From CAMLOF01 sp041913045 (GTDB lineage Bacteria > Pseudomonadota > Gammaproteobacteria > Burkholderiales > Burkholderiaceae_C), in contig JAYSGB010000016.1 of NCBI GenBank assembly GCA_041913045.1, forward strand, positions 13,145 through 77,144: a DNA stretch of 64,000 nucleotides. Reading direction: 5' to 3'. Below the pieces are notes generated by a model. That model did not search any database. It was not told the origin of the DNA and was given only the letters and a program-made list of their open reading frames with translations. Of this stretch, positions 43,738-52,848 are shown one piece after another. The position numbers and the translations under genes are program-made. Position 1 is the first letter of the stretch; each line of letters opens with the position of its first letter.

Positions 43738-44574
43738 TCAACCCTTGACCGCGCCGGCCGTGAGGCCCGACACGATCTTTTTCTGGAACAGGAGGACCAG
43801 CGCCACCAGTGGCAGCGTGACCAGCACGGAGGCGGCCATGATGTTTCCCCAGGGGATGTCGTACTTGCTGGCGCCCGAGATGAGCGAGATGGACACCGGC
43901 ACGGTGCGCTCGTTGTTGTCGAGCACGAAGGTCAGCGCGAACAGGAATTCGTTCCACGCAGCAATGAACGCAAGCAAGCCCGTTGACACCAGGGCGGGCC
44001 ACAGCAACGGAAGGAACACGTCCTTGATGACACGCCAGGGGCTGCAGCCGTCCATGATGGCGGCCTCTTCCAGCTCCTTGGGCAACTGCTTCATGAAGGT
44101 GGTGAGCACCCACACGGTGAAGGGCAGCGTGAAGATCATGTAGGGCAGCACCAGGCCCAGCGCCTTGTTGTACAGGCCCAGCCACTGGATGAGTTCGAAC
44201 ATGCCGGCCAGCACCGCCACCTGCGGGAACATCGACACGCCCAGAATGGTCATGAGCAGCAGCCCCCTGCCCTTGAAGGAAATACGCCCCAGGGCGTAGG
44301 CCGCCGTCACGCCCATGAAAAGCGAGAGCACCACCACCAGCACCGCGACCATGATGGAGTTGACGATGTGCCTGCCGAAAGGCTGCTCTGCCAGCGTGAA
44401 GAGCGAGATGTAGTTGCCCAGGGTGACCGAGCTGGGCCAAAGACGGGGCTCGAACAGCGCCGCCCCCGACTTGAACGAGGTGGAGATTGCGTAGATGAAG
44501 GGAAACACCGACAACGCCACCACCAGGGCCGCTGCCAGATAAAGCGCCGAGCGCGCGTACCAGGGGGATTTCAT
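43738..44574 (-). CDS. aglG: alpha-glucoside ABC transporter permease (AglG-like)
   Basis: The ATG at 44574 gives 278 residues with six membrane segments. The cytoplasmic EAA loop is readable as EEAAIMDGCSPWRVIKDVFLPLL. It is the MalG-type permease of the operon and starts two bases after the aglF stop. It pairs with AglF. Confidence 0.9.
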   Translation of the reverse strand: MKSPWYARSALYLAAALVVALSVFPFIYAISTSFKSGAALFEPRLWPSSVTLGNYISLFTLAEQPFGRHIVNSIMVAVLVVVLSLFMGVTAAYALGRISFKGRGLLLMTILGVSMFPQVAVLAGMFELIQWLGLYNKALGLVLPYMIFTLPFTVWVLTTFMKQLPKELEEAAIMDGCSPWRVIKDVFLPLLWPALVSTGLLAFIAAWNEFLFALTFVLDNNERTVPVSISLISGASKYDIPWGNIMAASVLVTLPLVALVLLFQKKIVSGLTAGAVKG

Positions 44575-44576
44575 GT

Positions 44577-45488
44577 TCAGTCCTCCGCCAGCTTGAGCCG
44601 GCCCAGGCGGATGTAGGCGACCGTGCAAAGGCCGATGATGAGGAAGAGCGCCGTGGAGGCCGCAGAGCCATAGCCCATGTAGCCGTTTTCCACCATCTCG
44701 CGCCGTACGAAGCCAGACATGCTGATCGTGCTGTTGTTGTTGGACGTGAGCACGTAGATCAGGTCGAACACGCGCAGGGCATCCAGCAGGCGGAAGATCA
44801 CCGCCACCATGAGCGCGGGGCGGATCAAGGGCAGCGTCACGCGCCAGAACACGCGCAGCGGGTGCACACCGTCAACGCGCGCAGCCTCGTAGCAGTCCTT
44901 TGGCAGCGTCTGCAGCGCAGCCAAGATCAGAAGGGCCATGAAGGGCGTGGTCTTCCACACGTCCACGGCCACCACCGTCCAAAGGGCGTAGGCGGGGTCT
45001 GCCGTCCAGGCCACCTTCTCTGCCAGCAGGCCGGCGTCCACCAGCCACTGGTTGACGACGCCGAACTGGTCATGCAGCATCCAGCCCCAAATCTTGGCCG
45101 ACACGATGGTGGGAATAGCCCACGGCACCAGAACGGCCGCCCTCACCCAGGCACGGCCGCGAAACTCTTGGTTGAGCAGCAAGGCCACGCCCAGGCCAAA
45201 GGCCGTTTCCAGCGTCACAGACACGAGGGCAAACTTGAGCGTGTTCAGGATGGACACGCCCCAGTCGCTGGCCCAGAAGCCTTCGGTGTGAGTGGGGTTG
45301 GCGAACAGACCGTACTCACCCAGGTAGTTTTCCAGCCCCACGAAGCGGGCCACTCCGAGGTCGTTGATGTTGGCATCGGTGAAGCTGAACCAGATGGTGC
45401 GCCCCAGCGGCCAGGCGGCCACCATCAGGAGCACCACCACCATGGGCGCCAGGAACAGCCAGGCGGTGCGTGTCTTGTTGTTCATCAT
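44577..45488 (-). CDS. aglF: alpha-glucoside ABC transporter permease (AglF-like)
   Basis: The protein is 303 residues with about six membrane segments and the EAA loop CYEAARVDGVHPLRVFWRVTLPLI. This is the MalF-type permease. A second ATG lies one codon downstream of the start used. It forms the channel with AglG and receives sugar from AglE. Confidence 0.9.
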   Translation of the reverse strand: MMNNKTRTAWLFLAPMVVVLLMVAAWPLGRTIWFSFTDANINDLGVARFVGLENYLGEYGLFANPTHTEGFWASDWGVSILNTLKFALVSVTLETAFGLGVALLLNQEFRGRAWVRAAVLVPWAIPTIVSAKIWGWMLHDQFGVVNQWLVDAGLLAEKVAWTADPAYALWTVVAVDVWKTTPFMALLILAALQTLPKDCYEAARVDGVHPLRVFWRVTLPLIRPALMVAVIFRLLDALRVFDLIYVLTSNNNSTISMSGFVRREMVENGYMGYGSAASTALFLIIGLCTVAYIRLGRLKLAED

Positions 45489-45520
45489 GTCGATTCGGGG
45501 TCAGGCCAGGTCGGCACGCC

Positions 45521-46801
45521 TCACCACTTATTGCGGCGCACCTGCTTGAGGCGTGCCTCGAGCTTGGTCAGCGAATCCTCGGCAGTGGTCTTGCCGGACA
45601 ACACGTCGTGCGTGGCATTCCAGAATGCAGCACTCACCTCCGGGTACTTCAAGCCGGTGGGGGTGGACGGCCGCGGCACGGCGCTCACAAAAACTTCGTA
45701 GAGGTTGCCGAAGAATGGGTTGGCATCCAGCACCGCCTTGTCTTTGTAGAGCGAGACGATGGTCGGGTTGTAGGAACTGGTGATGGCGCGCTCGCGCTGC
45801 ACCTCGGCGCTGGTCATGTACATCACCAGGTCGGCAGCGGCCTCCGGGTTTTTCGAGTACTTGGACACCGAGAGTTGCCAGCCACCCAGGGTGGCGGCGT
45901 TGTTGCCGTCATCCCCGCCCTTGGGCAGAGGCGCAACGCCGACCTTGCCTTTGATCTTGCTGTCTGCGCCGTTGGCCAACGACCAGGCATAGGGCCAGTT
46001 GCGCATGAAGGCGGCGTTCCCGTTCTGGAAAACGCCACGTGCTTCTTCCTCGGCATAGTTGAGCACACCGCGTGGCGCGATCGTGCCCACCCAGGAGGCT
46101 GCCATCTTCAGCGCCTTGGCGGCGTTAGGGTTGTTCACGGTGATGTTGCCGCTGGCGTCCACCACATTACCCGCTTTGTAGCTATGCAGCCATTCAATGG
46201 CATCGCACGTCAGGCCTTCGTAGGCCTTGGCCTGGAACACGAAGCCATGGAACTCGGCGTTGCCCGCCGCACGTTCGCCGTCCTGAATCTTCTTGGCCAC
46301 CGCACTCAGCTCTTCCCAGGTGGCCGGGGGCTTGGCACCGTACTTCTCCAGCAAGTCCTTGCGGTAGTAGAGCAGTCCTGCATCGGTGAACCAGGGCATG
46401 GCCAGCAGCTTGCCGTCTACCGTGTTGTTGGCCACGATGGCGGGGAAATGGTCTTTCTCCACGCCTTTGGAATAGGGCTTCAGGTCCAGCAGGTGGTCCT
46501 TGATCACCCCTGGCCACACAACGTCCACGTTGATCACATCCAGGTCGGTCGACTTGGCGGCAAACATCTGACGGAACAGGGACAGGATATCGGTCGTCGA
46601 GTTGGGCACCGTGAACAGCTTGACCGTGTGCCCCGTTTTCTTGGACCACGCTTCGGTGTGCTTCTTGCAGTTCTCGAAATCCTGCCCCACGGATCCGCAG
46701 GAAATGGTGATGGTCGCTGCCTGGGCGCCCGCCATGGCACCGACGGTCGTCAGGGCCAACAGCCCGGCTTTGATGGCCACTGCACGGAAAGAGATACGCA
46801 T
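45521..46801 (-). CDS. aglE: alpha-glucoside-binding periplasmic protein (AglE-like)
   Basis: The ATG at 46801 gives 426 residues. The signal peptide covers about 28 residues, ending MAGAQA. The mature protein is a family 1 extracellular solute-binding protein (WSKKTGHTVKLFTVPNSTTDILSLFRQMFAAKSTDLDVINVDVVWPG). It captures alpha-glucosides in the periplasm for AglFGK. It is the first structural gene of the operon. Two operator-like sites lie about 60-90 bases upstream. Confidence 0.9.
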   Translation of the reverse strand: MRISFRAVAIKAGLLALTTVGAMAGAQAATITISCGSVGQDFENCKKHTEAWSKKTGHTVKLFTVPNSTTDILSLFRQMFAAKSTDLDVINVDVVWPGVIKDHLLDLKPYSKGVEKDHFPAIVANNTVDGKLLAMPWFTDAGLLYYRKDLLEKYGAKPPATWEELSAVAKKIQDGERAAGNAEFHGFVFQAKAYEGLTCDAIEWLHSYKAGNVVDASGNITVNNPNAAKALKMAASWVGTIAPRGVLNYAEEEARGVFQNGNAAFMRNWPYAWSLANGADSKIKGKVGVAPLPKGGDDGNNAATLGGWQLSVSKYSKNPEAAADLVMYMTSAEVQRERAITSSYNPTIVSLYKDKAVLDANPFFGNLYEVFVSAVPRPSTPTGLKYPEVSAAFWNATHDVLSGKTTAEDSLTKLEARLKQVRRNKW

Positions 46802-46858
46802 GTTTGCCTCGCAAATGTTGTTGATCGCCGCCCACCCGACATCAGATTCAACGGTGGC

Positions 46859-46894
46859 CGCAAACGAATTGCACCATTTACGCAAACGATTGCA
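46859..46894. promoter_or_regulatory. LacI-type operators upstream of aglE
   Basis: On the minus strand TGCAATCGTTTGC (within 46881-46894) is a near-palindrome of the LacI/GalR type. A second near copy with one extra base, TGCAATTCGTTTGC, lies at 46860-46873. The same 13-base core occurs upstream of the porin gene, so AglR probably controls both. Confidence 0.65.
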
Positions 46895-46952
46895 TTACAG
46901 GGTTTACCCGATCTTGCCGAAATTTGTACCTAGAACGTAACTGGTGGAGGGC

Positions 46953-48029
46953 TCAGCCGCCGGTGCTGTCGCGAACGATGAGTTCGGTGGGCAACACGAC
47001 CGTACGACGGGAACGGTGTGCTATCGAATCAAAAAGCATGTCAACCAGTGCCTTGCCTGCCAGCGCGGCAGGTTGACGCACCGTGGTCAACGATGGGTGC
47101 ATGTGTGCTGAAAGCAATATGTCGTCATAGCCAACAACCTTCACCTCTCCTGGCACCGAAATGCCTCTTTCACTCAGCGCTCCGATGATTGAAATAGCCG
47201 TGACGTCACTGTTGGCAAACACGCCGTCAAAGTCAATGTTGTGCGCCAGCCAATCGTCGATCACGTGCCGCACGCGGGTATCGCCAAACAGAAACGACTG
47301 CTCCAGGTCTGGGTCCGGTCGTATGCCAGCCTCGTCCAACGCACGCCTGTAGCCTTGGTAGCGCAAACCGGCTTCCGGATGGGCCTTGTCGCCGAAGAAG
47401 GCAATTCTCTTGCAGCCGCGCTCCAGCAAGTGACGAGTGGCCAGGTAGCCACCCTGCGCATTGTCTCCCCCCACCACGGAATACATGGAGTCAGGCAGAC
47501 ACGCCCCCCATACAGCCATAGGCAGCCCTTGGCGCGCCATCTCATTCAAGTGTTCGTGCCATGTGAGCTGGCCGATGACGATAAGCCCAGCGACCTGCCC
47601 ACTGGCCACCATCGGCGCCATCAGATGCATACGGTCATCCTTCAGCCGACTCAGAAGCAGGCTCATGCCCCGCTCATCCAGCGCGTCGGCAACCGCACCC
47701 AGGATGCTCAACAAAAACGGGTCGGAAATAGCCTGCATGCTGTCACCCAGGATGGTGACCCCCACCGTCTGAACGTCGCGCTTGCGCAGGTTTGCTGCCC
47801 CAACGTTGACGCTGTAATTGAGCGAGCGTGCCAGTTCAGCTATGCGACTGCGTGTGGCCTCGGGAATTTGAGGGCTGCCGCTGAGTGCTCGTGAAACCGT
47901 CGACACCGACACACCCGCAAGTCGAGCGATGTCCGTCATCTGCATGCGTTTACGAGCGGGTGGTGGTGCGTGCGGAGCCGGTTCCATCGAAGCAGAAACG
48001 GCACGCCTTGTAGAGGGACGTTCAGGCAT
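46953..48029 (-). CDS. aglR: LacI-family repressor of the alpha-glucoside regulon
   Basis: This is a 358-residue LacI/GalR regulator. The helix-turn-helix and hinge are MTDIARLAGVSVSTVSRALSGSPQIPEATRSRI, preceded by an unusual Pro/Ala-rich N-terminal extension of about 29 residues. The C-terminal periplasmic-binding-like domain should bind the sugar inducer. It lies between porin and aglE on the same strand. A start nearer MQMTDIARL cannot be excluded. Confidence 0.87.
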   Translation of the reverse strand: MPERPSTRRAVSASMEPAPHAPPPARKRMQMTDIARLAGVSVSTVSRALSGSPQIPEATRSRIAELARSLNYSVNVGAANLRKRDVQTVGVTILGDSMQAISDPFLLSILGAVADALDERGMSLLLSRLKDDRMHLMAPMVASGQVAGLIVIGQLTWHEHLNEMARQGLPMAVWGACLPDSMYSVVGGDNAQGGYLATRHLLERGCKRIAFFGDKAHPEAGLRYQGYRRALDEAGIRPDPDLEQSFLFGDTRVRHVIDDWLAHNIDFDGVFANSDVTAISIIGALSERGISVPGEVKVVGYDDILLSAHMHPSLTTVRQPAALAGKALVDMLFDSIAHRSRRTVVLPTELIVRDSTGG

Positions 48030-48075
48030 AGGTCGATTATTTCATTTCATTACCACCTTGCTTGCCACCACCAAC

Positions 48076-48107
48076 AAAAAGGCCCGCAGCCTTGAAAGGC
48101 GCGGGCC
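48076..48107 (-). terminator. rho-independent terminator of the porin gene
   Basis: The hairpin GGCCCGC ... GCGGGCC (48081-48107) also pairs inside the arms and, on the minus strand, is followed by five T. It separates the porin transcript from aglR. Confidence 0.82.
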
Positions 48108-48129
48108 AAAAAAAGAGCCTGTAAGACGC

Positions 48130-49041
48130 TCAGAAGGCGTAGTTCAGCCTGACGCGCACTGCGGTCAACCCGTCTTGACCGGTATGCGTAGAGTGACTGA
48201 TTGCCGGGGTAATTGTTGCGCCTTTTACACCAAACAAAGGAAAGCTGTAAGCCGCGTAATAGGTGTTCGACTTTCCAGCAGCCGTCTTGTCGTGGATCAG
48301 CCCCACCCCTGCAGGACCAAAGATCGCATTCAAACCGAAAGATGAAGCGTTCACGTCGCTACTTTTGGCGTAGCTTGCGTTAACGTATCCGTCCTTGCCA
48401 ACTGCATAGCCAGCAGACAGGCCATAGCCGGTCTGGTTGCCGGCGCCACGGTCAAAGTGTTCGATGCCTGCGCGCAACGTAAGCGCGCCATTGCTGTAGA
48501 CCGCCACTGGACGAACACCCTGTTCAACAATGGCCGTTTTGGCTCCTTTGTAAGAAATCAACCCCAATTCAAAGCGGAGGTTGGGGCTGGCGTTGAGGCC
48601 GACTGCACCGTGAAACTGGTCATCCTTGAAACGGCCTCGCAAGACGTTGGCACGGTACGTGTTGGTCGCAACACTCTCCACGACGGTGTCTTTTCCGAGC
48701 GGGAACAGGTCCACCGCCTCGAAACGACCCAGCTTGAAATCCCATACGCTGCTGCCGAACTGAATCCATGCATCGTCGATGCCCGTGTCGGCGTTCAGGC
48801 CGAGCAGCAGTGAGCCACGCGCATTCACGAAATATTCCCCTTGGCGAAGGAGTTCTGCATTCGCGTTGATCTCTATGCGCCCACCATTGTCAAAGGTGCT
48901 GGCAGCCAAAGGGTTATCGCGGCCAGACTTGTAAGTGGTGTTTGTCTCGATGTTGGCGTCGAACTTGACATCGGCTTGCGCGCCCAGCGAACAGACCACC
49001 AACATGGCGGCAACGGCGGATGGCTTGAGAAACTGCTGCAT
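48130..49041 (-). CDS. outer-membrane porin, probably for alpha-glucosides
   Basis: The start at 49041 follows GGAG and gives 303 residues with a clear signal peptide (SAVAAMLVVCSLGAQAD). The mature part shows alternating beta strands and ends in NYAF, the terminal phenylalanine needed for outer-membrane assembly. Its upstream region carries the same LacI-type operator as aglE. I infer a sugar porin of the agl regulon; the exact porin family is not certain. Confidence 0.82.
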   Translation of the reverse strand: MQQFLKPSAVAAMLVVCSLGAQADVKFDANIETNTTYKSGRDNPLAASTFDNGGRIEINANAELLRQGEYFVNARGSLLLGLNADTGIDDAWIQFGSSVWDFKLGRFEAVDLFPLGKDTVVESVATNTYRANVLRGRFKDDQFHGAVGLNASPNLRFELGLISYKGAKTAIVEQGVRPVAVYSNGALTLRAGIEHFDRGAGNQTGYGLSAGYAVGKDGYVNASYAKSSDVNASSFGLNAIFGPAGVGLIHDKTAAGKSNTYYAAYSFPLFGVKGATITPAISHSTHTGQDGLTAVRVRLNYAF

Positions 49042-49127
49042 TGAATATCTCCGGGGTTCTTGATGGTTGGATTTGCCGCCCAGGGACTCATGAAGCGTCC
49101 ACCAAGCGCGACCGGATTGAAACATTC

Positions 49128-49143
49128 ATGCAATCGTTTGCAT
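49128..49143. promoter_or_regulatory. LacI-type operator upstream of the porin gene
   Basis: ATGCAA-TCGT-TTGCAT is a perfect 6-base inverted repeat and shares TGCAATCGTTTGC with the site before aglE. It lies about 90 bases before the porin start and would allow repression by AglR. Confidence 0.7.
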
Positions 49144-49281
49144 CAAGGTGTAAACCCTGATTTTTGGCTTCTTCTTGGTTACGTAACTGGATTTATGCCC
49201 CATGAAATGCATACTTTTATCAACATTCATGCAAAGGTTTTCCGCAATAGGTACGATAAGCACACAAACATGACGTAAACC

Positions 49282-50484
49282 ATGTCGCCAGAACCTGTTT
49301 TTGCCCCATCCATCACTTCCCCCTCAAGCAAACTTCGGCATGCGCGCTGGGCCACACGTGCCCAGTTCTTCGCGCTGGGAGTAACCGGTGGAGCCTGGGG
49401 CGTACACATTCCTTCGGTAAAGTCTGCGTTTGGGCTAAGCGAGGGCACCCTCTCCCTGGTGCTGCTCACAATCGCCTTTGGCGCCATTGCTTCCCTGCTG
49501 CTGGCTGGACGCATGGTGGCGTGTCTGGGCGTGCGCCGTGCCGTTCACGGATGTGCATTGGTAATGGCGCTTGGGTTGTCCTGCACCCTCTGGTGGCCTG
49601 GCTTGTGGGGCTTGCTGCCAACCATGTTTCTTTTCGGTGCAGCAATGAGTCTGTACGACGTTGCAATCAACACCGAGGGCTCGATGCTTGAGGCGCGTGC
49701 GGGACGTCCCATCATGGGCAACCTTCATGGCAGCTTCAGCGTGGGCGGCATGGCTGGTGCCATGCTGGCCGCCGCTCTGTTGCGCTCCGATCTGTCGCCT
49801 GCCTGGCAGCTTTCAGGCATCGGCCTGCTGGTGTTGGCATGGGTGGCCGTCACGGCAGGCAATCTGATCGAGGCAACATCCGACACGGCTACGGCTGACC
49901 ATGCGCCGCGGCGGCGCCTATGGCCGAATGGCCAGCTGCTGATGCTCGGCATGCTTATCTTTGCTGGCATGTGTGCGGAAGGAGCCATGTACGACTGGAG
50001 CGTGCTTTACCTCAAGCAGGAGGTAGGCATGCCACAAGACCGCGCTGCCATAGGCTATGCCGTGTTCTCGGCCGCCATGGCGATTGCGCGCTTCGGGGGC
50101 GATGCCCTGCGCCACCGGTACCCCGAGCGCACGCTGCTGCAAGCTGGCGGCCGCATCAGCGCCACGGCCATGGCTGCGGTCCTGCTGTCTGGCTCACCAG
50201 TACTGTCATTTGTGGGCTTCGCCTTGGTTGGTGTGGGTCTGGCCATGGTTGTGCCCATCCTCTACAACGCTTCCACGCGCGTACCGGGAACCGCCCGAGC
50301 CTCTGCCATAGCCACCGTGTCATCCATAGGCTACAGTGGTTTTCTGATCGGACCACCGCTCATCGGCGCTGTTGCCGAGGCGTGGTCGCTCACCTGGGCG
50401 CTGGGCTTGGTAGTGGTTACTTCCGCCACGCTCGCCTGGGGCTCTCGCTTCGTACCCTCCCCGCCTCCTCCGTCCACTCATTGA
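49282..50484 (+). CDS. MFS transporter (YbjJ-like)
   Basis: This is a 400-residue protein with about 12 membrane segments. It resembles the YbjJ group of the major facilitator superfamily (GAWGVHIPSVKSAFGLSEGTLSLVLL; NLHGSFSVGGMAGA). The substrate is unknown. It is divergent from the porin gene and 10 bases upstream of an aldo/keto reductase gene, so the three genes to the right may form one transcript. Confidence 0.82.
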   Translation: MSPEPVFAPSITSPSSKLRHARWATRAQFFALGVTGGAWGVHIPSVKSAFGLSEGTLSLVLLTIAFGAIASLLLAGRMVACLGVRRAVHGCALVMALGLSCTLWWPGLWGLLPTMFLFGAAMSLYDVAINTEGSMLEARAGRPIMGNLHGSFSVGGMAGAMLAAALLRSDLSPAWQLSGIGLLVLAWVAVTAGNLIEATSDTATADHAPRRRLWPNGQLLMLGMLIFAGMCAEGAMYDWSVLYLKQEVGMPQDRAAIGYAVFSAAMAIARFGGDALRHRYPERTLLQAGGRISATAMAAVLLSGSPVLSFVGFALVGVGLAMVVPILYNASTRVPGTARASAIATVSSIGYSGFLIGPPLIGAVAEAWSLTWALGLVVVTSATLAWGSRFVPSPPPPSTH

Positions 50485-50494
50485 GGTCCAAACC

Positions 50495-51535
50495 ATGTAC
50501 CACGCCGCCTCCGATCGCTATCAGGAAATGATCTACCGCCGCTGCGGCCGCAGCGGCCTCAAGCTGCCTGCCATCACGTTGGGCCTGTGGCACAACTTTG
50601 GTGGCACCACGCCGCTGGAAACGCAACGTGCCATGCTGCGCATGGCATTCGACCTGGGCATCACCCATTTCGACCTGGCCAATAACTACGGCCCGCCCTA
50701 CGGTAGCGCGGAGGCAAACTTCGGCGAGCACCTGCGCCGCGATTTCCGCCCCTACCGGGACGAACTGATCATCTCCTCCAAGGCTGGCTACGACATGTGG
50801 CCCGGCCCCTACGGGCAGGGTGGCGGCTCGCGCAAATACGTGCTGGCCAGCCTGGACCAAAGCCTCAAGCGCATGGGGCTGGACTACGTGGACATCTTCT
50901 ATTCCCACCGTTTTGACCCAGACACCCCCCTTGAAGAAACCATGGGCGCGCTGGCCAGCGCCGTGAAGCAAGGCAAGGCGCTGTACGTGGGCATTTCCAG
51001 CTATTCCGCAGGCAAGACGCGCGAAGCCGTGGCGCTGCTCAAGGACATGGGGGTGCCCTGCCTGATTCATCAACCCTCCTACAGCCTGCTCAACCGTTGG
51101 ATCGAAGAAGAACTCATCGACACCCTTGACGACCTGGGCATGGGTTGCATTGCGTTCAGCCCGCTGGCTCAGGGGTTGCTCACAGGCAAGTACCTGCAAG
51201 GCGTACCGCAGGACGCTCGCATCAACCGCCCAGGGGGTGGCTCGCTCAAGCCGGAACACCTGAGTGAACAGAACCTGAAACACGTGCGTGCACTCAATGA
51301 GATCGCCCAGGCTCGCGGCCAGACTCTGGCCCAGATGGCCGTGGCCTGGGTGCTGCGCCACCCTGGCATGACTTCCGCCCTCATTGGTGCCAGCCGCCCG
51401 GAACAGATCGTGGAGCTGGTTGGCGCTCTCAAACGCCTGGACTTCAGCGCCGACGAACTTGCCGCCATCGACCAGCACGCCATCGACGGCGGCATCAACC
51501 TGTGGAAGCGCCCGTCTACTGACCAACGGCTTTGA
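50495..51535 (+). CDS. aldo/keto reductase, YghZ/L-glyceraldehyde-3-phosphate reductase-like
   Basis: The protein is 346 residues. The catalytic tetrad is D60, Y65, K96 and H138 (FDLANNYGPPYG; SSKAGYD; YSHRFD). The NADP-binding segment LIGASRPEQI lies near the end. Overall it matches YghZ (Gpr), which reduces L-glyceraldehyde 3-phosphate and methylglyoxal. The gene sits 10 bases before a methylglyoxal synthase gene, which supports a methylglyoxal link. Confidence 0.85.
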   Translation: MYHAASDRYQEMIYRRCGRSGLKLPAITLGLWHNFGGTTPLETQRAMLRMAFDLGITHFDLANNYGPPYGSAEANFGEHLRRDFRPYRDELIISSKAGYDMWPGPYGQGGGSRKYVLASLDQSLKRMGLDYVDIFYSHRFDPDTPLEETMGALASAVKQGKALYVGISSYSAGKTREAVALLKDMGVPCLIHQPSYSLLNRWIEEELIDTLDDLGMGCIAFSPLAQGLLTGKYLQGVPQDARINRPGGGSLKPEHLSEQNLKHVRALNEIAQARGQTLAQMAVAWVLRHPGMTSALIGASRPEQIVELVGALKRLDFSADELAAIDQHAIDGGINLWKRPSTDQRL

Positions 51536-51545
51536 GGTACACGCC

Positions 51546-51917
51546 ATGCGCATTGCACTGATAGCCCACGACGGTCGCAAGGCCGACATGGTTCTGCTGG
51601 CACACGAATTCCGCGACTGGCTGAGCCTGTGCACCTTGTGCGCCACCGGCACCACGGGCGGACGGCTGGAGAATGAAGTTGGCCTCAGCGTGGAAAGGCT
51701 GCTCAGTGGCCCGCTGGGGGGCGACTTGCAGATAGGTGCACGCCTGGCCGTCGGCGGCATCGACGCCGTGATCTTCTTGCGCGACCCGATGACGCCCCAG
51801 CCGCACGAACCCGACATCAACGCACTGGTGCGCGCCTGCGACGTGCACAACGTGCCCTGCGCCACCAACACCGCAACTGCCCGGCTGCTCCTCCGACAAC
51901 TGCAAAGCCAGCAGTGA
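51546..51917 (+). CDS. mgsA: methylglyoxal synthase
   Basis: The 123-residue product fits MgsA, though it is slightly short. The catalytic Asp is D60 in SGPLGGDLQIGA; other active-site features are ALIAHDGRK at 5-12, the FLRDP and PHEPD segments and VPCATN near 103-108. It converts dihydroxyacetone phosphate to methylglyoxal and phosphate, an overflow route out of glycolysis. Confidence 0.93.
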   Translation: MRIALIAHDGRKADMVLLAHEFRDWLSLCTLCATGTTGGRLENEVGLSVERLLSGPLGGDLQIGARLAVGGIDAVIFLRDPMTPQPHEPDINALVRACDVHNVPCATNTATARLLLRQLQSQQ

Positions 51918-51933
51918 CACGAGGTTGATTAAT

Positions 51934-52827
51934 ATGAGGGGCATGAAGCCCCTCAAACCCCTGCGCGGCGTACGCGTGCTCAGCCTTGCTCTCAACCTGC
52001 CCGGCCCTGCCGCTCTGCTGCGTCTGCATGCCATGGGCGCCCGCTGCACAAAGCTGGAGGCCCCTGCGCCAGCTGGTGCATCCAGCGGTGACCCCATGGC
52101 GCAGTACAGCCCCACCGCCTACCAAGCATTGCACCAGGGCATTCACCGGGTAGTGACCAACCTCAAGACAGACGAAGGACAAGCGAAGTTACACAAGCTG
52201 CTTGAAAGCACCGACGTGCTGCTCACATCGTTTCGCCCGTCCGCACTGCGCAAGCTTGGACTGGAATGGAAAACGCTGCGCAAATCCTATCCAGCACTGT
52301 CGATGGTGACCATTGTCGGCAGCCCTGGGGAGCGCGCAGAAGAGCCGGGGCACGACCTCACGTACCTGGCCGATGCGGGCCTGATCAGCGGCCTGTCCAT
52401 GCCACCCACGTTGTTTGCTGACATGGGTGGCGCACTGCTTGCCAGCGAAGCCGTCTTGCAAGCCACACTGACTGCGAAAAACAGTGGCAAGGGCAGCCTT
52501 CAGGAGGTGGCATTGTCCGACGCGGCGGCATGGCTCGCCCTGCCCCGCACGTGGGGCCTCACACTGCCCGACGCTGCCGTGGGCGGTGCGCACGCGGGCT
52601 ACCAAATCTACCCTTGCAAGGACGGGCGCGTGGCCTTGGCAGCGCTGGAGCCGCACTTTGCTCTGGCCTTGTGCCAGGCCGCGAGCGTAAAGATCACGGA
52701 TTACGCGACCATGTTCGAGCCTGCCACCCACGACGCGATTGCCGCCTTCGTGGCCGGCAAAACCAGGCGCCAATTGGAGCGACTGGCCGTGCAGAAAGAC
52801 ATTCCTTTGCACACGCTGCCAACCTGA
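51934..52827 (+). CDS. short family III (CaiB/BaiF-type) CoA-transferase-like protein
   Basis: Among several possible starts I choose the ATG at 51934, nine bases after GAGG; 297 residues. The N-terminus (LKPLRGVRVLSLALNLPGPAALLRLHAMGARCTKLEAP) and the catalytic Asp region (LFADMGGALLASEAVLQATLTA) are family III features. At about 300 residues it lacks roughly 100 residues of typical members, but a short subgroup exists. The acyl-CoA substrate is unknown. Confidence 0.8.
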   Translation: MRGMKPLKPLRGVRVLSLALNLPGPAALLRLHAMGARCTKLEAPAPAGASSGDPMAQYSPTAYQALHQGIHRVVTNLKTDEGQAKLHKLLESTDVLLTSFRPSALRKLGLEWKTLRKSYPALSMVTIVGSPGERAEEPGHDLTYLADAGLISGLSMPPTLFADMGGALLASEAVLQATLTAKNSGKGSLQEVALSDAAAWLALPRTWGLTLPDAAVGGAHAGYQIYPCKDGRVALAALEPHFALALCQAASVKITDYATMFEPATHDAIAAFVAGKTRRQLERLAVQKDIPLHTLPT

Positions 52828-52848
52828 TCGACTACGGCAGGCGACGCG

